Of a DNA stretch of 64,000 nucleotides, positions 43,383-54,001 are shown one piece after another. Under the pieces are notes generated by a model. That model was not told the origin of the DNA. It made no database searches and saw only the letters and a list, made by a program, of their open reading frames with translations. The first letter of the stretch is position 1; every line of letters starts with the position of its first letter. This DNA comes from Lepidurus packardi. Lineage: Eukaryota; Arthropoda; Branchiopoda; Notostraca; Triopsidae. The stretch covers positions 3,988,565 through 4,052,564 of the forward strand of contig JAKZAN010000001.1 of the NCBI GenBank assembly GCA_023053545.1, read 5' to 3'. The position numbers were made by a program, and so were the translations under genes.

Positions 43383-44787
43383 AGGACTTGCCATGAAATC
43401 AGTTTACCAGCCGGAACACGCAACAATTTTAGATTTCTTTGAGAAGCGTTACAAAGATAGAAAAAGAATCTTTACAGATGGCTCAAAAGACGACGAAGGA
43501 AACGTAGGAGCAGGGATATATGTGGAGTACGAAGACAAGATGGTGGCTCTCGCTCTACCGAAATTTTCATCAGTAATGGCAGCCAAACTGTATGCAGTTT
43601 TTGGAAGCTTTACAATTCGTAAATACAGCACAGGAAAAGAAATATGTAATATTTACAGATTCAAAGGCGGCAGTTTTGGCAATAAAAAATTATGATAACA
43701 AGAAATATAGCCGAGTCATTCAGGAAATCCAAAGGTCAATTATGGCTTTAAAAACTCAAGGGAAAGACGTAGCTATACAATGGGTGCCAGACACGAGGGT
43801 TTTAAGGGCAACGAAAAGGCAGATTTAGCAGCAAAGCTGGGAAAAGGATCCAAAAATTTTATAAACAGACGACTTACAACTGAAGAAATAATGTCACTTT
43901 ATAAAGAAAAGAACGAAAAGAGAATTTTAAGAACGCTAAAACTTCAATCTGAACAAGAATTGGTACAAGCGGCCATATCTCTCAAACCTCAACCATGGCT
44001 AGAACACCCGAATAGAAGAGTAGCCGTAGCGCTCTTAAGAATAAGAAGCAAACATGCAAAGGTGGGTTGGTGGATGAAGAGATTTAAGCTTAAAGACACA
44101 GATATATGTGAAAACTGCAGGGAACAAACAGACACAGTGGAACACAGGTTGCTGTATTGCCCATCATACGGATACGAAAGAGAAAAATGGAGGAGAAAAG
44201 TAGAACAGATCGGAGTAACCTTTAACATGGAAAATGTATTAGGATTAAGGGAAATTGAACCAGAACGACAATATAAGTTAAGAAACTGTCTAGTAGACTA
44301 CCTTAAAGACACTAGACTAATAGAAGTGGTGTAATAATAATATATAAGATAATAATAAGATCAATAGAAAGATCAAGACCAATAATAAGATCAATAGAAA
44401 GTTTGTTTAAGAAATAATCTTGTAAAAAAAAAAATCAGAAATATTGTGGCAAACTGACGCTAGACGGTGCGAAAAGCACGGGAAGAGAGAAGCGGAGTAG
44501 AGCGAGAGAGTCGAGTAGGACTATCGGAAGACGGCGGAAGCCATTGTGCGAGCGCGCGAAATTTGATAGTTGAAATACAAAAGCTTAAGTCCTTAGTCAG
44601 AAGTTACCTTCCCTTCTTTCATACGTGATTTGTGCATTAACTTATGTAATCCCCCATTTTTAAACAGCGTAAATCGCAATTTACGCTACAATATTAAATG
44701 GATAGAAGTAGTCGATAATGTGCCCGTTAGATGGCACAGTTTTGACTAAAAACAGTCCAACAACAACAACAACTAACAACTACCCGT
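43383..44787 (+). mobile_element. 5'-truncated LINE copy (RNase H end and 3' UTR)
   Basis: Collinear with 59548-60683 of the longer copy: the end of ORF2 with RNase H (IFTDGSKDDEGN; second Asp in TDSKAAVLAI) and the C-terminal CCHC-type zinc segment (CENCREQTDTVEHRLLYC), then the 3' UTR with the (CAA)n tail. It carries a one-base deletion at the WVPxHEG motif, so RNase H is broken. A solo LTR is nested in its 3' UTR. The start at 43383 is abrupt, as expected for aborted reverse transcription. Confidence 0.92.
44445..44690. mobile_element. Solo LTR nested in LINE 3' UTR
   Basis: A 246-bp insertion begins TGTGGCAAACTGACGC and ends GCTACA. It is flanked by the 4-bp repeat ATAT (44441-44444 and 44691-44694). 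It is absent from the homologous 3' UTR at about 60598-60606. This is the signature of an LTR left after recombination between the two LTRs of a retrotransposon. It is not the same LTR as that of the gypsy element at 34-40 kb. Confidence 0.85.
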
Positions 44788-44857
44788 TCACTTTACTTGC
44801 ATAGCTCACTCGACAGCTTATGGCAGCCTGTCGTCTTGTTTTTTCAACTCTACGGAT

Positions 44858-45730
44858 ATGGATGAACACGAATTATTTATGTCTGTTTTGCAAGTTATTG
44901 AAAAAAAAATTGATAGTTGTCTGAAACGCCACAAGGATGCAAAAGAAGCCGAGACCTTTCAGAAGGAGTTTAGTAAGGTTGGTACAATATGTTAGTATCT
45001 GCAGTAGTATCTTAATATGTGTAATATCTTACTTTCCTATGATATATTGACTTTCAATTCTAGAAACTCACTGAGGTGCTTGAGTTAACCAGACGGGACA
45101 TTTTTAAGCCACAATCGCCATCGTTGGAAGCTCTTCGTGTAGCAGAGGAGCAAGCAATAGAAGGTCTGTCATTTGAGCGTAATGTGTTTAAAATACACGA
45201 CAAAATCTGTTTCTTTTCGATTCTTAGAGTACGATTATCAACTAGCTGTGACAGTTCTCAAACGAAAAAGATACCCGAAGTATATTCAGACCAGACTTGA
45301 AAGGACTTTGAAAACCGAAGCAAAAGCATTTGTGGGTTGATTTCATTGATTAACAAAATGCATTATAAGTTGCGACGCTTAACTAACCGTGTATTTTCTA
45401 GAAAGGGATGGCTGTCGGTAACGCAAATGAAAAGTCAAGCTTCCTTTTTGACGCTGAAGGGCAAAACCGTGGATGTCCGACCGACATACCTGATCTGATT
45501 GCAGCAACTACGCAAATTAAAACGATTTCGGAGGTACTCTTTATTTTCTTTATATTTAGTTTCCTATTGTCTTTTATATTGTTTTTATGTAATCTTTTTT
45601 CCCCTTGCAGAAATTGCAGACTTTACCAGCCAAATGTGATCAAATAGAAGCTTGTAATCGCAGTCGCGAACGTTGTGACAAAATGGAGTTAACATGGAAA
45701 TCATCTCTGAACAAAAGGCGAGAGCTGTAA
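44858..45730 (+). CDS. NSL1-like Mis12-complex kinetochore protein
   Basis: Five exons join in phase (44858-44977, 45064-45163, 45228-45331, 45402-45533, 45611-45730), giving 191 residues that are mostly helical. The block YQLAVTVLKRKRYPKYI followed by a basic helix (LERTLKTEAKAF) resembles the segment of animal NSL1 with TKRKQYP and a following helix. NSL1 is the Mis12-complex subunit that links KNL1 to the kinetochore. The N-terminus (ELFMSVLQVIEKKIDSCL) and a later KLQTLPAKCDQIE also fit that layout. Similarity is modest, so another coiled-coil protein is possible. The exon structure is solid. Confidence 0.55.
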
Positions 45731-46189
45731 GGATAATTTAAATTGTATTTTAGTTTTAACTATGTACGATTTATTCAATGCAAACTAACCTTAACATATA
45801 CACAAACACAGATACCTAGCTACCCTAGTTACATAAGTCAGCTTTTTTTAAATAAACGTCGAACCCTAATTTTAAGAGCAGGCCACAGCATATATAAATT
45901 TCTTTCATACCACTCTCGATTGTATGCGGCATGGCGAGTCTTATTTTCATCAAGAAATTTTTTGTAGAAAATAGACATGTCATCCGAAGTTAGGACTCTG
46001 GTGCTATTGGGTGGGTTGTCGATATATATCTCATGTAGATGTTGATGTACGAATTTCTCTTTTTCCTAAGAAGAAATTTAACTTTAAGAAATCTTTTAAC
46101 GCTTTTAAGTTTAACACGTGTTGGAGTCAAGTTAAAAGTTTGAGTTTAGGCATACAAACATGGTGGTGGCGGTAACAAAAAGGATTCAC

Positions 46190-47150
46190 AACCGTAGCAA
46201 ATTCCTGGTTATGCGAAGCCCAGAACTCTTTGTCCACTAGAATTGTTAAAGACCTTCACGCTATCAAAGAAAATTATGAAGATGCCTGGGACGATTTAAG
46301 CCTTCAAGAGCAGCTAGAAGCTTTAGATGAAAATATTATTTTACCAGGCGCGGTTCTCAGGTATACTATGGAGAACATGAAATATCCTCTCTTAGAGGAA
46401 ATAAACCAAAAATCTTTTCTAAGTTCGTTTCCCAGTTTGGCGTTTTCTCCCGGTAATAAGATCATAAAGGATGAAAATGATAAAGTAAGTTTATCCAGTC
46501 TTTGACGTCTTAGTTTGTTTTCAACACCATTTATCTACTTTCGATTCACTAGAACTGCAGATGGAGAGACGAGCATTCTGCGCCTTTTTCGTGGGAAACT
46601 AGAAGTCAGCTGGATTTTGAACTTCCCTCATCTGTAGCACCAAATACTTGTACAACCAACTTCCCTATTGAGCCAAAGATAACTTCAGCTCGACCGAGGG
46701 TTTTACCGAAGCCAGAACCCGTCTTAGTTGAATCCGACCACCCCTCTGTAGTTTTGGGCGGGTCTTGTATCCCCAACTTGTCATTGTCCCCACGACACAC
46801 TGCTGTTCAAGACCCTGGTCAATCTGGTGTGTCTTTTACAAGCGCAGATATTCTTACTAGTAGCGTGAAACGCAAAGCTAAGATTGTAAAACCGTCAGCC
46901 CCACCGCCGTTACCACCTTCAAAAGAGGTAATGGACACCAAAGATATTACTATTAGCGTTGGCATAGAGGACATAAGTCTGCGAGACAGAACACCATCGT
47001 TTGGATCTGATTTAGGATGCAAAGATTCTGTCGCTAAAGTAAAACAGTTTTGATTCTTGGTTCTATCCAATTAAGAAGTCTAACGTCTTGATTAATTCTT
47101 AGGCCGTTGATGATTTACCCAAAACGGGTTGCGAGTTTCTGGATAACTAG
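46190..47150 (+). CDS. C1orf198 orthologue
   Basis: Exons at about 46190-46484, 46555-47037 and 47103-47150. The first has RIVKDLHAIKENYEDAWDDL, matching the N-terminal helix of vertebrate C1orf198 (ARKIMQDKEKI..KYG.EW). The second starts with the diagnostic W.DEHSAPFSWET.SQ, then becomes Pro/Ser-rich. The last ends KTGCEFLDN then stop, matching the vertebrate C-terminus KTGFDFLDNW. The function of the family is not known. The true start codon lies in an upstream exon (a candidate ATG at 46160 is out of frame by one step) that I could not fix. The gene is convergent with DNAJC17. Confidence 0.83.
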
Positions 47151-47490
47151 TAAGTATCTGCCTTGTACCCTGCGCCGGCGTATTTTGGCGCACACGCACG
47201 TTCACCTGATTCTTATGTAGTCAGAAAAATATGAACAATATGCACTTCAGTCATTCATGCCACGCCGTTTTTTCATAGCTTAGCTATCCCAAAGTCGTTT
47301 GCCAAATTGAGCATCCGTGTGACAGACACTGTTAAACTAGTTTAAAGCTGTTCCTATACAAGTTCTTGCCCTTTTTGTACACGTTCGGTCGCACTATGCC
47401 AGGTAGTAATTAGAAATCACTTTATGTATTCATCTGGTATGAAATTCATATGTTGCATTTAGTCTGGTTGCGCGTTAGCCGACTCCGAAT

Positions 47491-48501
47491 TTACTCTAAG
47501 CATTGTCGTTTGCGTTCTTCAGCTTGTCTGAGTCGCCCTAAAACAATAGCTTCCATAGCATCTAAATCTATTGAGTGACTAGACGTTGCTGTGGATGAAA
47601 AAGTTGCCGAAGTAGTCTTGATTGGAGCTCCTGACAACCAATGTAAACTCAAAGGGCAGTTGGGGAATCCTTTCTCTAGCATAACAGCTTTTTCCTAATG
47701 AAAAAGAAGTAAGGGTTTAATACTATATCATAATAAAAAAAGATCCTACCGCGTCTGCCTGTCGTGGAAATTCTACCAATGCACTACCGTTTTTCTTGGA
47801 CGAACCGATGAGTCCGGTAATGGTCCCGTACTAAAGAAAAAATTTCGACGATTAAGTGATTATAACATCATTTCTATTCACACCCACTCTCCCAAGTATT
47901 CGCCGTAAAACTTCGTCGTTGTATGTTCTATTTGTTGAATCAGCTTTGTCTGCCGTCCAAGAGACTTTTAGACGGGCCACAGGGTTGGCGATATTCTTGA
48001 GTGCTTTTTCGCGCTCTTTTTGCAAGAAGTTGCGGATGCGCTCTTGTTCCTCTTGAAGTTGCTTAGAACCCTCTTTTCGTAATCGCTCAATCTCCCTCTA
48101 CATGAATACCATGCTTAAAAAAATCTCGACATATACTGTATAATACCCTAAGTCTTTCTTCGTCGGAAAGCATATTCTCTGTTTTGGAAGCTGCCCGCCG
48201 ATCTCGAGCTTCTAAGTCATCTTTTAACATTCGTCGTTTAGAGTCCATTAACTTACTCCTTTCATAGTGGAGTTTCTTTGCTTTTTGGATCCGGTCATAT
48301 GCAGCCTGGTGAAAAAGCAGAAACGTTCTATAGATTGATAGATCATTATAAACTAATTGTAAATAAATATTACCCTAGTTCCTTCATCTGGAAGAACTTC
48401 AAGAGCTTTGGATAGTTGATGGAAAAGTTCAGCAGCTTTGGGGTTGTCAGGATTCTTGTCCGGATGGACTGAAAGAGCTTTTTTACGATATACTTTCTTT
48501 A
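47491..48501 (-). CDS. DNAJC17: DnaJ homologue with RRM (DNAJC17), first exon missing
   Basis: This is a nuclear J-domain protein tied to spliceosomes. Exons at about 48373-48500, 48149-48306, 47891-48098, 47753-47831 and 47491-47695 carry helix II of the J domain with the HPD motif ([20 protein letters not shown]), a long charged helix ([22 protein letters not shown]), the RRM ([27 protein letters not shown]) and a C-terminal REE-rich tail. The order equals human DNAJC17. The exon with the ATG and J-domain helix I is not seen: upstream of the acceptor at 48501 the DNA is retrotransposon. LINE insertion has therefore either displaced it far upstream or removed it. Confidence 0.9.
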
Positions 48502-48544
48502 TCTAGTCAATACAAAAAATACAAATAACTAACTCATGTTCGCG

Positions 48545-51315
48545 GTCACCGGGGGAAGAGAAGAAAAAAAGGGGGAAGACAATGCAAACAAAGAAAGAAA
48601 TATGTCACAGCCATACGAATTAGCCGCCGCGCGACTCCAGCCATCTTGTAAGAAGAAGACAGCACCCGTCGGGGAGTCATCCCTGTCTCGTACGCTTCCT
48701 GCATCAGTGCCACCCGACGTTGCCCGGCCTCACCCTAATAGTGGTCCATTTCAAAAGTCTACCCGACTCATTCCCATTTGTGATTTCAAACCGACAGGTT
48801 GTTCAGAATTACAGTGCGAAATATTGTGCAGCAAAACCTCGTGGAACCAGGTGACAAGTTTAGAGTTACCAGTTTTATTTTGTTTTTGCTATCTTACACT
48901 AGTTTTTTTTCCAATTTGTTTTACCCTAACGTTTTTTTTTTCTTTCTTTTTTTTTTTTTTTTTTCTTTTTTTTTAAACTGTATGGGGATGAAAGGTGGAG
49001 GGTCTAGTGAAGAGGTGGGGGGCGAGCAGAGATACAATTTACCAGATTTAGAAGACGAAGAAGTTGAGATTTCGGAAAGCTCCGATATGGAGGACGAAAA
49101 CCAGGATCTAGAGACGGAGAATGCAGAAAAAGATGGAGGGTTTAAAATGGTTTCCTATAGGAAAAACAAGGTAAAGAAAGTAAAGCAGGGAGAAAGGGAG
49201 AAAGCTCAGGTTGATGTAGGAAGCAAACGTAGAAGACTACAGGTTTCGACTACGGAAACGGATACAGAGGAGGAATTAGAGAAAGCGGAGGAGAAATGTC
49301 CAGTAGCATACCGAGCACTAAAAAATGAGGAGAGTTTTGATAAGCTAAGCCCCTTCAAAATTAATAAAATGGTGGGAGAGTTGAATATGAGAGATTTGAA
49401 AATCAAAGTAACGCGTGCTGGAGAACTGTTGGTTTTTCCGACCAATCAGGAGGAAACGGATAGATTACTAAAGATAAAACAGATAGGGGAAATAAAAGTT
49501 CAGGTCAGGATAACCAAACCTAAGTTTTTGCAACACGGGATTGTAACAATATATGGGGCCACTAGTAAAGAGATCGAGGAAGAGAATATCGCAGGATTAG
49601 TCGGGGTAAGAGCCCTGTACAAAGAGCGAAGAATAGATAACGGGGGAAAAGTTAAAGAGGAAACTAGCCGTTTCCACCTTATTTTTGAAAACGGCAAATT
49701 GCCATCCTATTTGAACTTAGGATACCTAAAAATAAAAGTTCATCACTTCGAACCGAGACCCATCAGATGTTATAAGTGTCAAAGATTTGGGCATATCAGC
49801 TCTGTCTGCAAGGCAAGGGATAGATGTGGGCACTGTGGTGGAGAACACGCCACGATAATCTGCGAAAACAAGAGAGAGGGAAAGGAGCCAACATGTGCAA
49901 ATTGTAAAAAGCAACATACTGCAGCGGACAGGAACTGTGAGTTTCTTAAACGAGCCAAAGGGAACCAAACTCAGGCAAAGCGAAATGCGGACACATTAGG
50001 CGATCAGACCATAAAACGTATCGATGCAGAACACATTGAAAAGAGTCAAATATCGGTTAATAACATCAGGACAGGTGAAATAGCAGAAAAAGAAGAAGAC
50101 AGGACAGTTCAAGAACTAATGGAAAAAGCGAAGAAAACTTTAGTAGTAGCGAAACAAAGTTACAGTGAGGTGTTACAAGGTAAGAAAAAGGAAAACGAGA
50201 GACAAACAAATCGAGAGGAAAGTCAACAAGATGAAGAGAAGTCAGAAGATGAAAAAGAGACAACTGATTTGGGGATCTGGGTAGGAGGATTGGTCAGAAA
50301 AATAATTTCAGTAGTTTTGACAGGAGGGAAATGGGAAGAAATATGGGAAGAAATCTGCAAGGAAGTTAAAAATGTTATTAGGAATGGAAACTTTATACAA
50401 CAAATATTAACATGGATTGCGAGGGCATAAGCATTTTATTTTGGAATGCCAGGAGCATAAGGGCCAACGTAGATTCTTTAACAGCCTATTTAAGTGATTT
50501 AAAAAAGAGAATAGATGTCATTTTTATTAGTGAAACGTGGCTAAAAGAAGGGGTGAAAACTAATTTAAGAGGTTACGAGGAATGTAGAGTAGACAGAAAA
50601 GGAGACAGGGGGGGAGGAGTCCTATTCTGGGTTAAAGAAGGTATTCAGTGGGAGAAAATAAATATCAAAAGATACAATAACGGGGCCTTAGAATTTATAG
50701 GAATAAAAGTAGTGGGACAAGGAAAGAAGCTTTATTTAGCTGGGCTATACCTACAGGAAAAAGATAAAGAACACCGAATATCAATATCAGAATATCAACA
50801 TTATATGGGACAAATTGGGAAAGGAAACAGTTTTTTGTTAATGGGAGATTTCAATTCTCACCACAGCATGTGGGGTAGCCGAATATCGGATAGGAGAGGA
50901 AGAATTCTTTTTGATTTCCTAGAGGAATGGGAGGAGCACAAATTAGTAACAGAAAAAGGAAGTGAGACATATATTGGAGGAAACGGGAGAAACTCTACAC
51001 TAGATCTAACTTTTGCGACACCAGATTTAGTAACAAAAACAACGGTCAGAAACGGGGCACCTTTACTTAGCGACCACTTACCGCAGTTAGTTCAGATTCA
51101 AGAAAAATTAGTCACAACATACGAAACCTATACATATAAATGGATTTTTCAAAAGGCAAATTGGCAAAGTTTAGTAGACGAGCTGAAGGGAACACAAATC
51201 CAAAACATACTAGGAAACGGATCGTTAGAAGAAAAATATAATACATATGTAGAAAAGCTCATAGAAGTATGCAGAAGACACATACCGCTCAAAGGAGGAC
51301 CAAAGAAAAATAACC
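48545..51315 (+). mobile_element. I/R1-like non-LTR retrotransposon, 5' part
   Basis: Contains a putative 5' UTR (from about 48545, with a long T tract at 48930-48975), ORF1 and the endonuclease part of ORF2. Homology to the element stops at about 51315 after the sequence for GGPKKN. The next part of such an ORF2 appears at 57622 and beyond. The 5' end abuts intron 1 of DNAJC17. Confidence 0.88.
48982..50430 (+). CDS. LINE ORF1 (gag-like RNA-binding protein)
   Basis: ATG at 48982 (MGMKGGGS), about 482 residues. The N-terminal half is acidic and Lys-rich. It is followed by an RNA-recognition-like segment (GELLVFPTNQEETDRLL) and three zinc knuckles (CYKCQRFGHISSVC, CGHCGGEHATIIC, CANCKKQHTAADRNC), typical of I, R1 and Jockey group gag proteins. 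The C-terminal part is Lys/Glu-rich. The stop TAA at 50428 overlaps the ORF2 start by 19 bp. The frame is intact. Confidence 0.93.
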   Translation: MGMKGGGSSEEVGGEQRYNLPDLEDEEVEISESSDMEDENQDLETENAEKDGGFKMVSYRKNKVKKVKQGEREKAQVDVGSKRRRLQVSTTETDTEEELEKAEEKCPVAYRALKNEESFDKLSPFKINKMVGELNMRDLKIKVTRAGELLVFPTNQEETDRLLKIKQIGEIKVQVRITKPKFLQHGIVTIYGATSKEIEEENIAGLVGVRALYKERRIDNGGKVKEETSRFHLIFENGKLPSYLNLGYLKIKVHHFEPRPIRCYKCQRFGHISSVCKARDRCGHCGGEHATIICENKREGKEPTCANCKKQHTAADRNCEFLKRAKGNQTQAKRNADTLGDQTIKRIDAEHIEKSQISVNNIRTGEIAEKEEDRTVQELMEKAKKTLVVAKQSYSEVLQGKKKENERQTNREESQQDEEKSEDEKETTDLGIWVGGLVRKIISVVLTGGKWEEIWEEICKEVKNVIRNGNFIQQILTWIARA

Positions 51316-51330
51316 AGAAAGAGACTATAG
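50412..51330 (+). CDS. LINE ORF2, apurinic endonuclease domain (truncated)
   Basis: ATG at 50412 overlaps the ORF1 end. The APE-type endonuclease motifs are present: FWNARSI, ISETWL, LMGDFNSHHSMWGS, TLDLTFATPDL and the final LLSDHLPQ (SDH). This endonuclease nicks target DNA for target-primed reverse transcription. After GGPKKN the frame runs into unrelated sequence and stops at 51506 without an RT domain. Confidence 0.93.
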
Positions 51331-51540
51331 TTACACAGTCACAGCCATGCTCCAACTTCGTCTTCTGTCAAAGAGTACTTGAGTGGAGTGTTTGCATATT
51401 CCACTCAGATGTCAAGCGAAACATGGATCCGGAGAATTCATCTTCATGGGACGACAGCGACTTGGCCAGAATATCGAAAAACCCCCATCAACACACTGTT
51501 CAATAACAGGAAGGCTGCAGTATTAGAAAAGTACTGGTAA
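51330..51540 (+). CDS. Short open frame after the LINE breakpoint
   Basis: In a frame different from the LINE, codons run without stop from about 51337 to TAA at 51536. They contain KEYLSGVFAYSTQMSSETWI and end AAVLEKYW. The composition looks protein-like, with balanced codons. I do not recognise a family. It could be a terminal exon of a host or transposon gene inserted here. Confidence 0.25.
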
Positions 51541-51961
51541 AGGATTAAGGATACTTGCATAAGCTGCCATAAAAAGCGCTTAAGCAAGAATTTGAAAGCA
51601 AGAATTTCTGTAGAATAATTTTTTTTTTCCTTTTTGTAAATGTATTCATTTTATGAAAATGTTTTTTGTAAATTTATTCATTTTAAGTATTTTTTTTTCA
51701 TTTTTTGACATATGGTAAAAATATAACGTTTTTAAAGAACTACTTAATTGTGCATTCGCTTTCCGCTTTCTTGACCTGTGACCTCGCTATACTAGATAGG
51801 CGTATTCTATCTTGCACATTCGTGTACCCTTTAACCTATTTCAAGCCTTAATAGCTGTAACTATCCTTCTACACTTCTACACAAGCCGTTTCGCGATTTG
51901 CACGGACTAAAGAAAAAATGTACAAGAACAGAAATTAGACAATTAGAAAAAGTAAGTAAAA

Positions 51962-53294
51962 TTAGAAAATGCATTTACGCTTCTCGGCAGAATCCGCTCG
52001 AAGAATTTTTTTTTGGGCATTTGCGGTACATTTTTGCAGGCATTTTTGGACGCTCTGTTTGGGGACACCTTTTTTTTGGCATACATAAGCTATTAATGCC
52101 TCTATTGCTGTTGGAGAGAGTTTTGGTTTAGGCGGCGTTTTCAAAAACGAGTTTTTGGGGGATGGTCGTCCCGTCAGGGACTTCGTCCCCAATTCATCTC
52201 CGAATAGCTTCGACGCAAGTGATTTCGTCAGATCATCCGCCGACGTTTGTTGGAGATCGGCCAAACACAATTGAAGATCTTTCTCCGAGATCTCCTTGTC
52301 TCCGAATTGTACCATCTGAAAACAAACAAAAGAAAGCGTAAAACTACACGAATAAAGAATTCATACACATTAAACGTGTAGTATTATATACGTACTGGTA
52401 TATCGGGCACGGAGGGTACTGCCTCTACTTTCGCTTTTAAAGAATTCAACTCTTCTTGCATTCGTTTCATCATAATTTTCATATCCCTTGGGGACAATTC
52501 CTCCTCCTCCGAATCACTACTATCTTCCTAAATGTAGTTTTTTTGTAAGTTTAAATTGAAATTGAGAAAAATCAAACACTTGCTTCCAACACTTCCTGGT
52601 CCACATGGTCCACGTTCACTGCTGCAATTTCATGATTATTATCTTCCGTGGAAAGCATCATCGTATCGACGACGTTTGCATTGTCAACCTGAAAGTACGT
52701 TGGGGAACAAATAATTTAAGGAATCGGAAGAATTTACAGAACTCACAGCAACCCGAAATAACCCAAGGTATACATTGAACAATTACGCGAGGGTAAACGA
52801 AAATTAAAAGTGGTAAAAGAAATCTAAAACAATCCTTTACTTGGTGGCTGCATGCACTGCTGATGATGGCAGTGTTTTCCGGTACTCTCCGCTTCCGCGA
52901 CGAGTCTGTACATAAAGACAATAATGCAATATAAATGTATATAAGGACAAGCATACACACAAAGTTATAGAAAGCTATAAAAACCAACGCACTGCAATAC
53001 TGAGATGAATCTATGGAATTAGCAAAACATGCTGAGAAGTTGACTATAGAGAAAGTCAACTTGATTGGTTAAATGGTACAGAATTGCAGGTGTGGGTGAT
53101 TTTGTGATAGCCTATAAACTGCTTTGTTTTGATTCACATTGTAACAACATAAATGTCTATATTGATCATTCTTGCAAATAATTCTTACTTGGATTCCTTT
53201 TGTAATTTAACGTGCGCTTCGGAATTGGGACATCTGATCCAGGCTTACGGTAAAGCAAATACTCTTTCGGTCTTCCCTTTCGTACAGGTGGCAT
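51962..53294 (-). CDS. BEN-domain protein
   Basis: Exons on the minus strand run from ATG at 53294 (PPVRKGRPKEYLLYRKPG, an AT-hook-like basic start, donor at about 53190) through about 52840-52906, about 52580-52690 and 52400-52530 (acidic DSSDSEEEELSPRD, then a coiled helix). The terminal exon is 51962-52315. That exon has the BEN signature: SLASKLFGDELGTKSLTGR, then LSPTAIEALIAYVCQKKGV and a basic helix (QKCLQKCTANAQKK). BEN domains bind DNA or protein in chromatin factors and in some DNA-virus and transposon proteins. At about 260 residues it is a small member. It lies wholly between the two LINE halves, so it may have travelled with the inserted segment. Confidence 0.72.
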
Positions 53295-53464
53295 TTTTGC
53301 AAAAAATAATATAGTATACACAACACTAAACACGAAACTCTAACTTTTTCTTGAGTGGTAAAAAAAACGTGTCTGTACACTATACACTTCCAAAGTTGTG
53401 TCTAAAGAGTAGTTTTTGGTGCGGTGTAAATATAGTCAAAAGTAACCTTATACCCGGCAAGCCT

Positions 53465-53590
53465 TTTTACCTGGCGGCTCACTTCTGGTGTTTTCCTTTG
53501 GGAGTCCTGGTGCACAAACTTTTGCACCAGGGTTCCCAAAAGAAAACGCCATTTAGGCGCACCTTGACCTGGCGGCTCACTTAGGCCACC
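53465..53590. repeat. Hairpin bracketed by direct repeats
   Basis: An imperfect inverted repeat (gttttcctttgggagtcctg and its partner ..cagggttcccaaaagaaaac, about 27 bp per arm, loop about 5) is flanked on each side by the direct repeat cctggcggctcactt (53470 and 53570). This could be a small foldback insertion with a target duplication, or an RNA hairpin. No protein is encoded. Confidence 0.7.
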
Positions 53591-53659
53591 TTAAGGCCCA
53601 GCCGCAGTAGCAGATTTTTCCGGTAAACCACATGGTTTTGGGCACATATTATTCCCTCG

Positions 53660-54001
53660 ATGGATTTTTTCCGAAGATTTTTGGAGGTTCTCGCCATCCT
53701 TTTTGTGACCTTTATAGAATACGCTTTGAAATACACATTGTATTCGGTTTATAGACACACGTGTTCGTGTTTACTTGGACTTTCTCAGGTATATCCTCCC
53801 TTTGCAGAACTTCCCAGCGTGAAACACCACCTCATAGTGTGTATGCAAATTGGCACCCCGGAAGGTGGGGCGAAAGGGCGTTTAGAAAGCAAACAAGTCC
53901 AGCTTCAGGGGCTCGTCCGAGAGCCCTTCAACGAACGTGCCTGTACGACGTTGTGGGATAGGCCAGACGGATCGAAACGGGACGCCCATTATGTTTTTTG
54001 A
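53660..54001 (+). CDS. Candidate membrane-anchored N-terminal exon
   Basis: ATG at 53660 opens with FFRRFLEVLAILFVTFIEYA, a good signal-anchor, followed by YTLYSVYRH. The frame continues to 54001, but the second half (from about 53800) looks random and includes possible splice sites (tttgcag at 53809). It may be the first exon of an ER or peroxisomal membrane enzyme, but no catalytic motif was found. Confidence 0.3.
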   Translation: MDFFRRFLEVLAILFVTFIEYALKYTLYSVYRHTCSCLLGLSQVYPPFAELPSVKHHLIVCMQIGTPEGGAKGRLESKQVQLQGLVREPFNERACTTLWDRPDGSKRDAHYVF

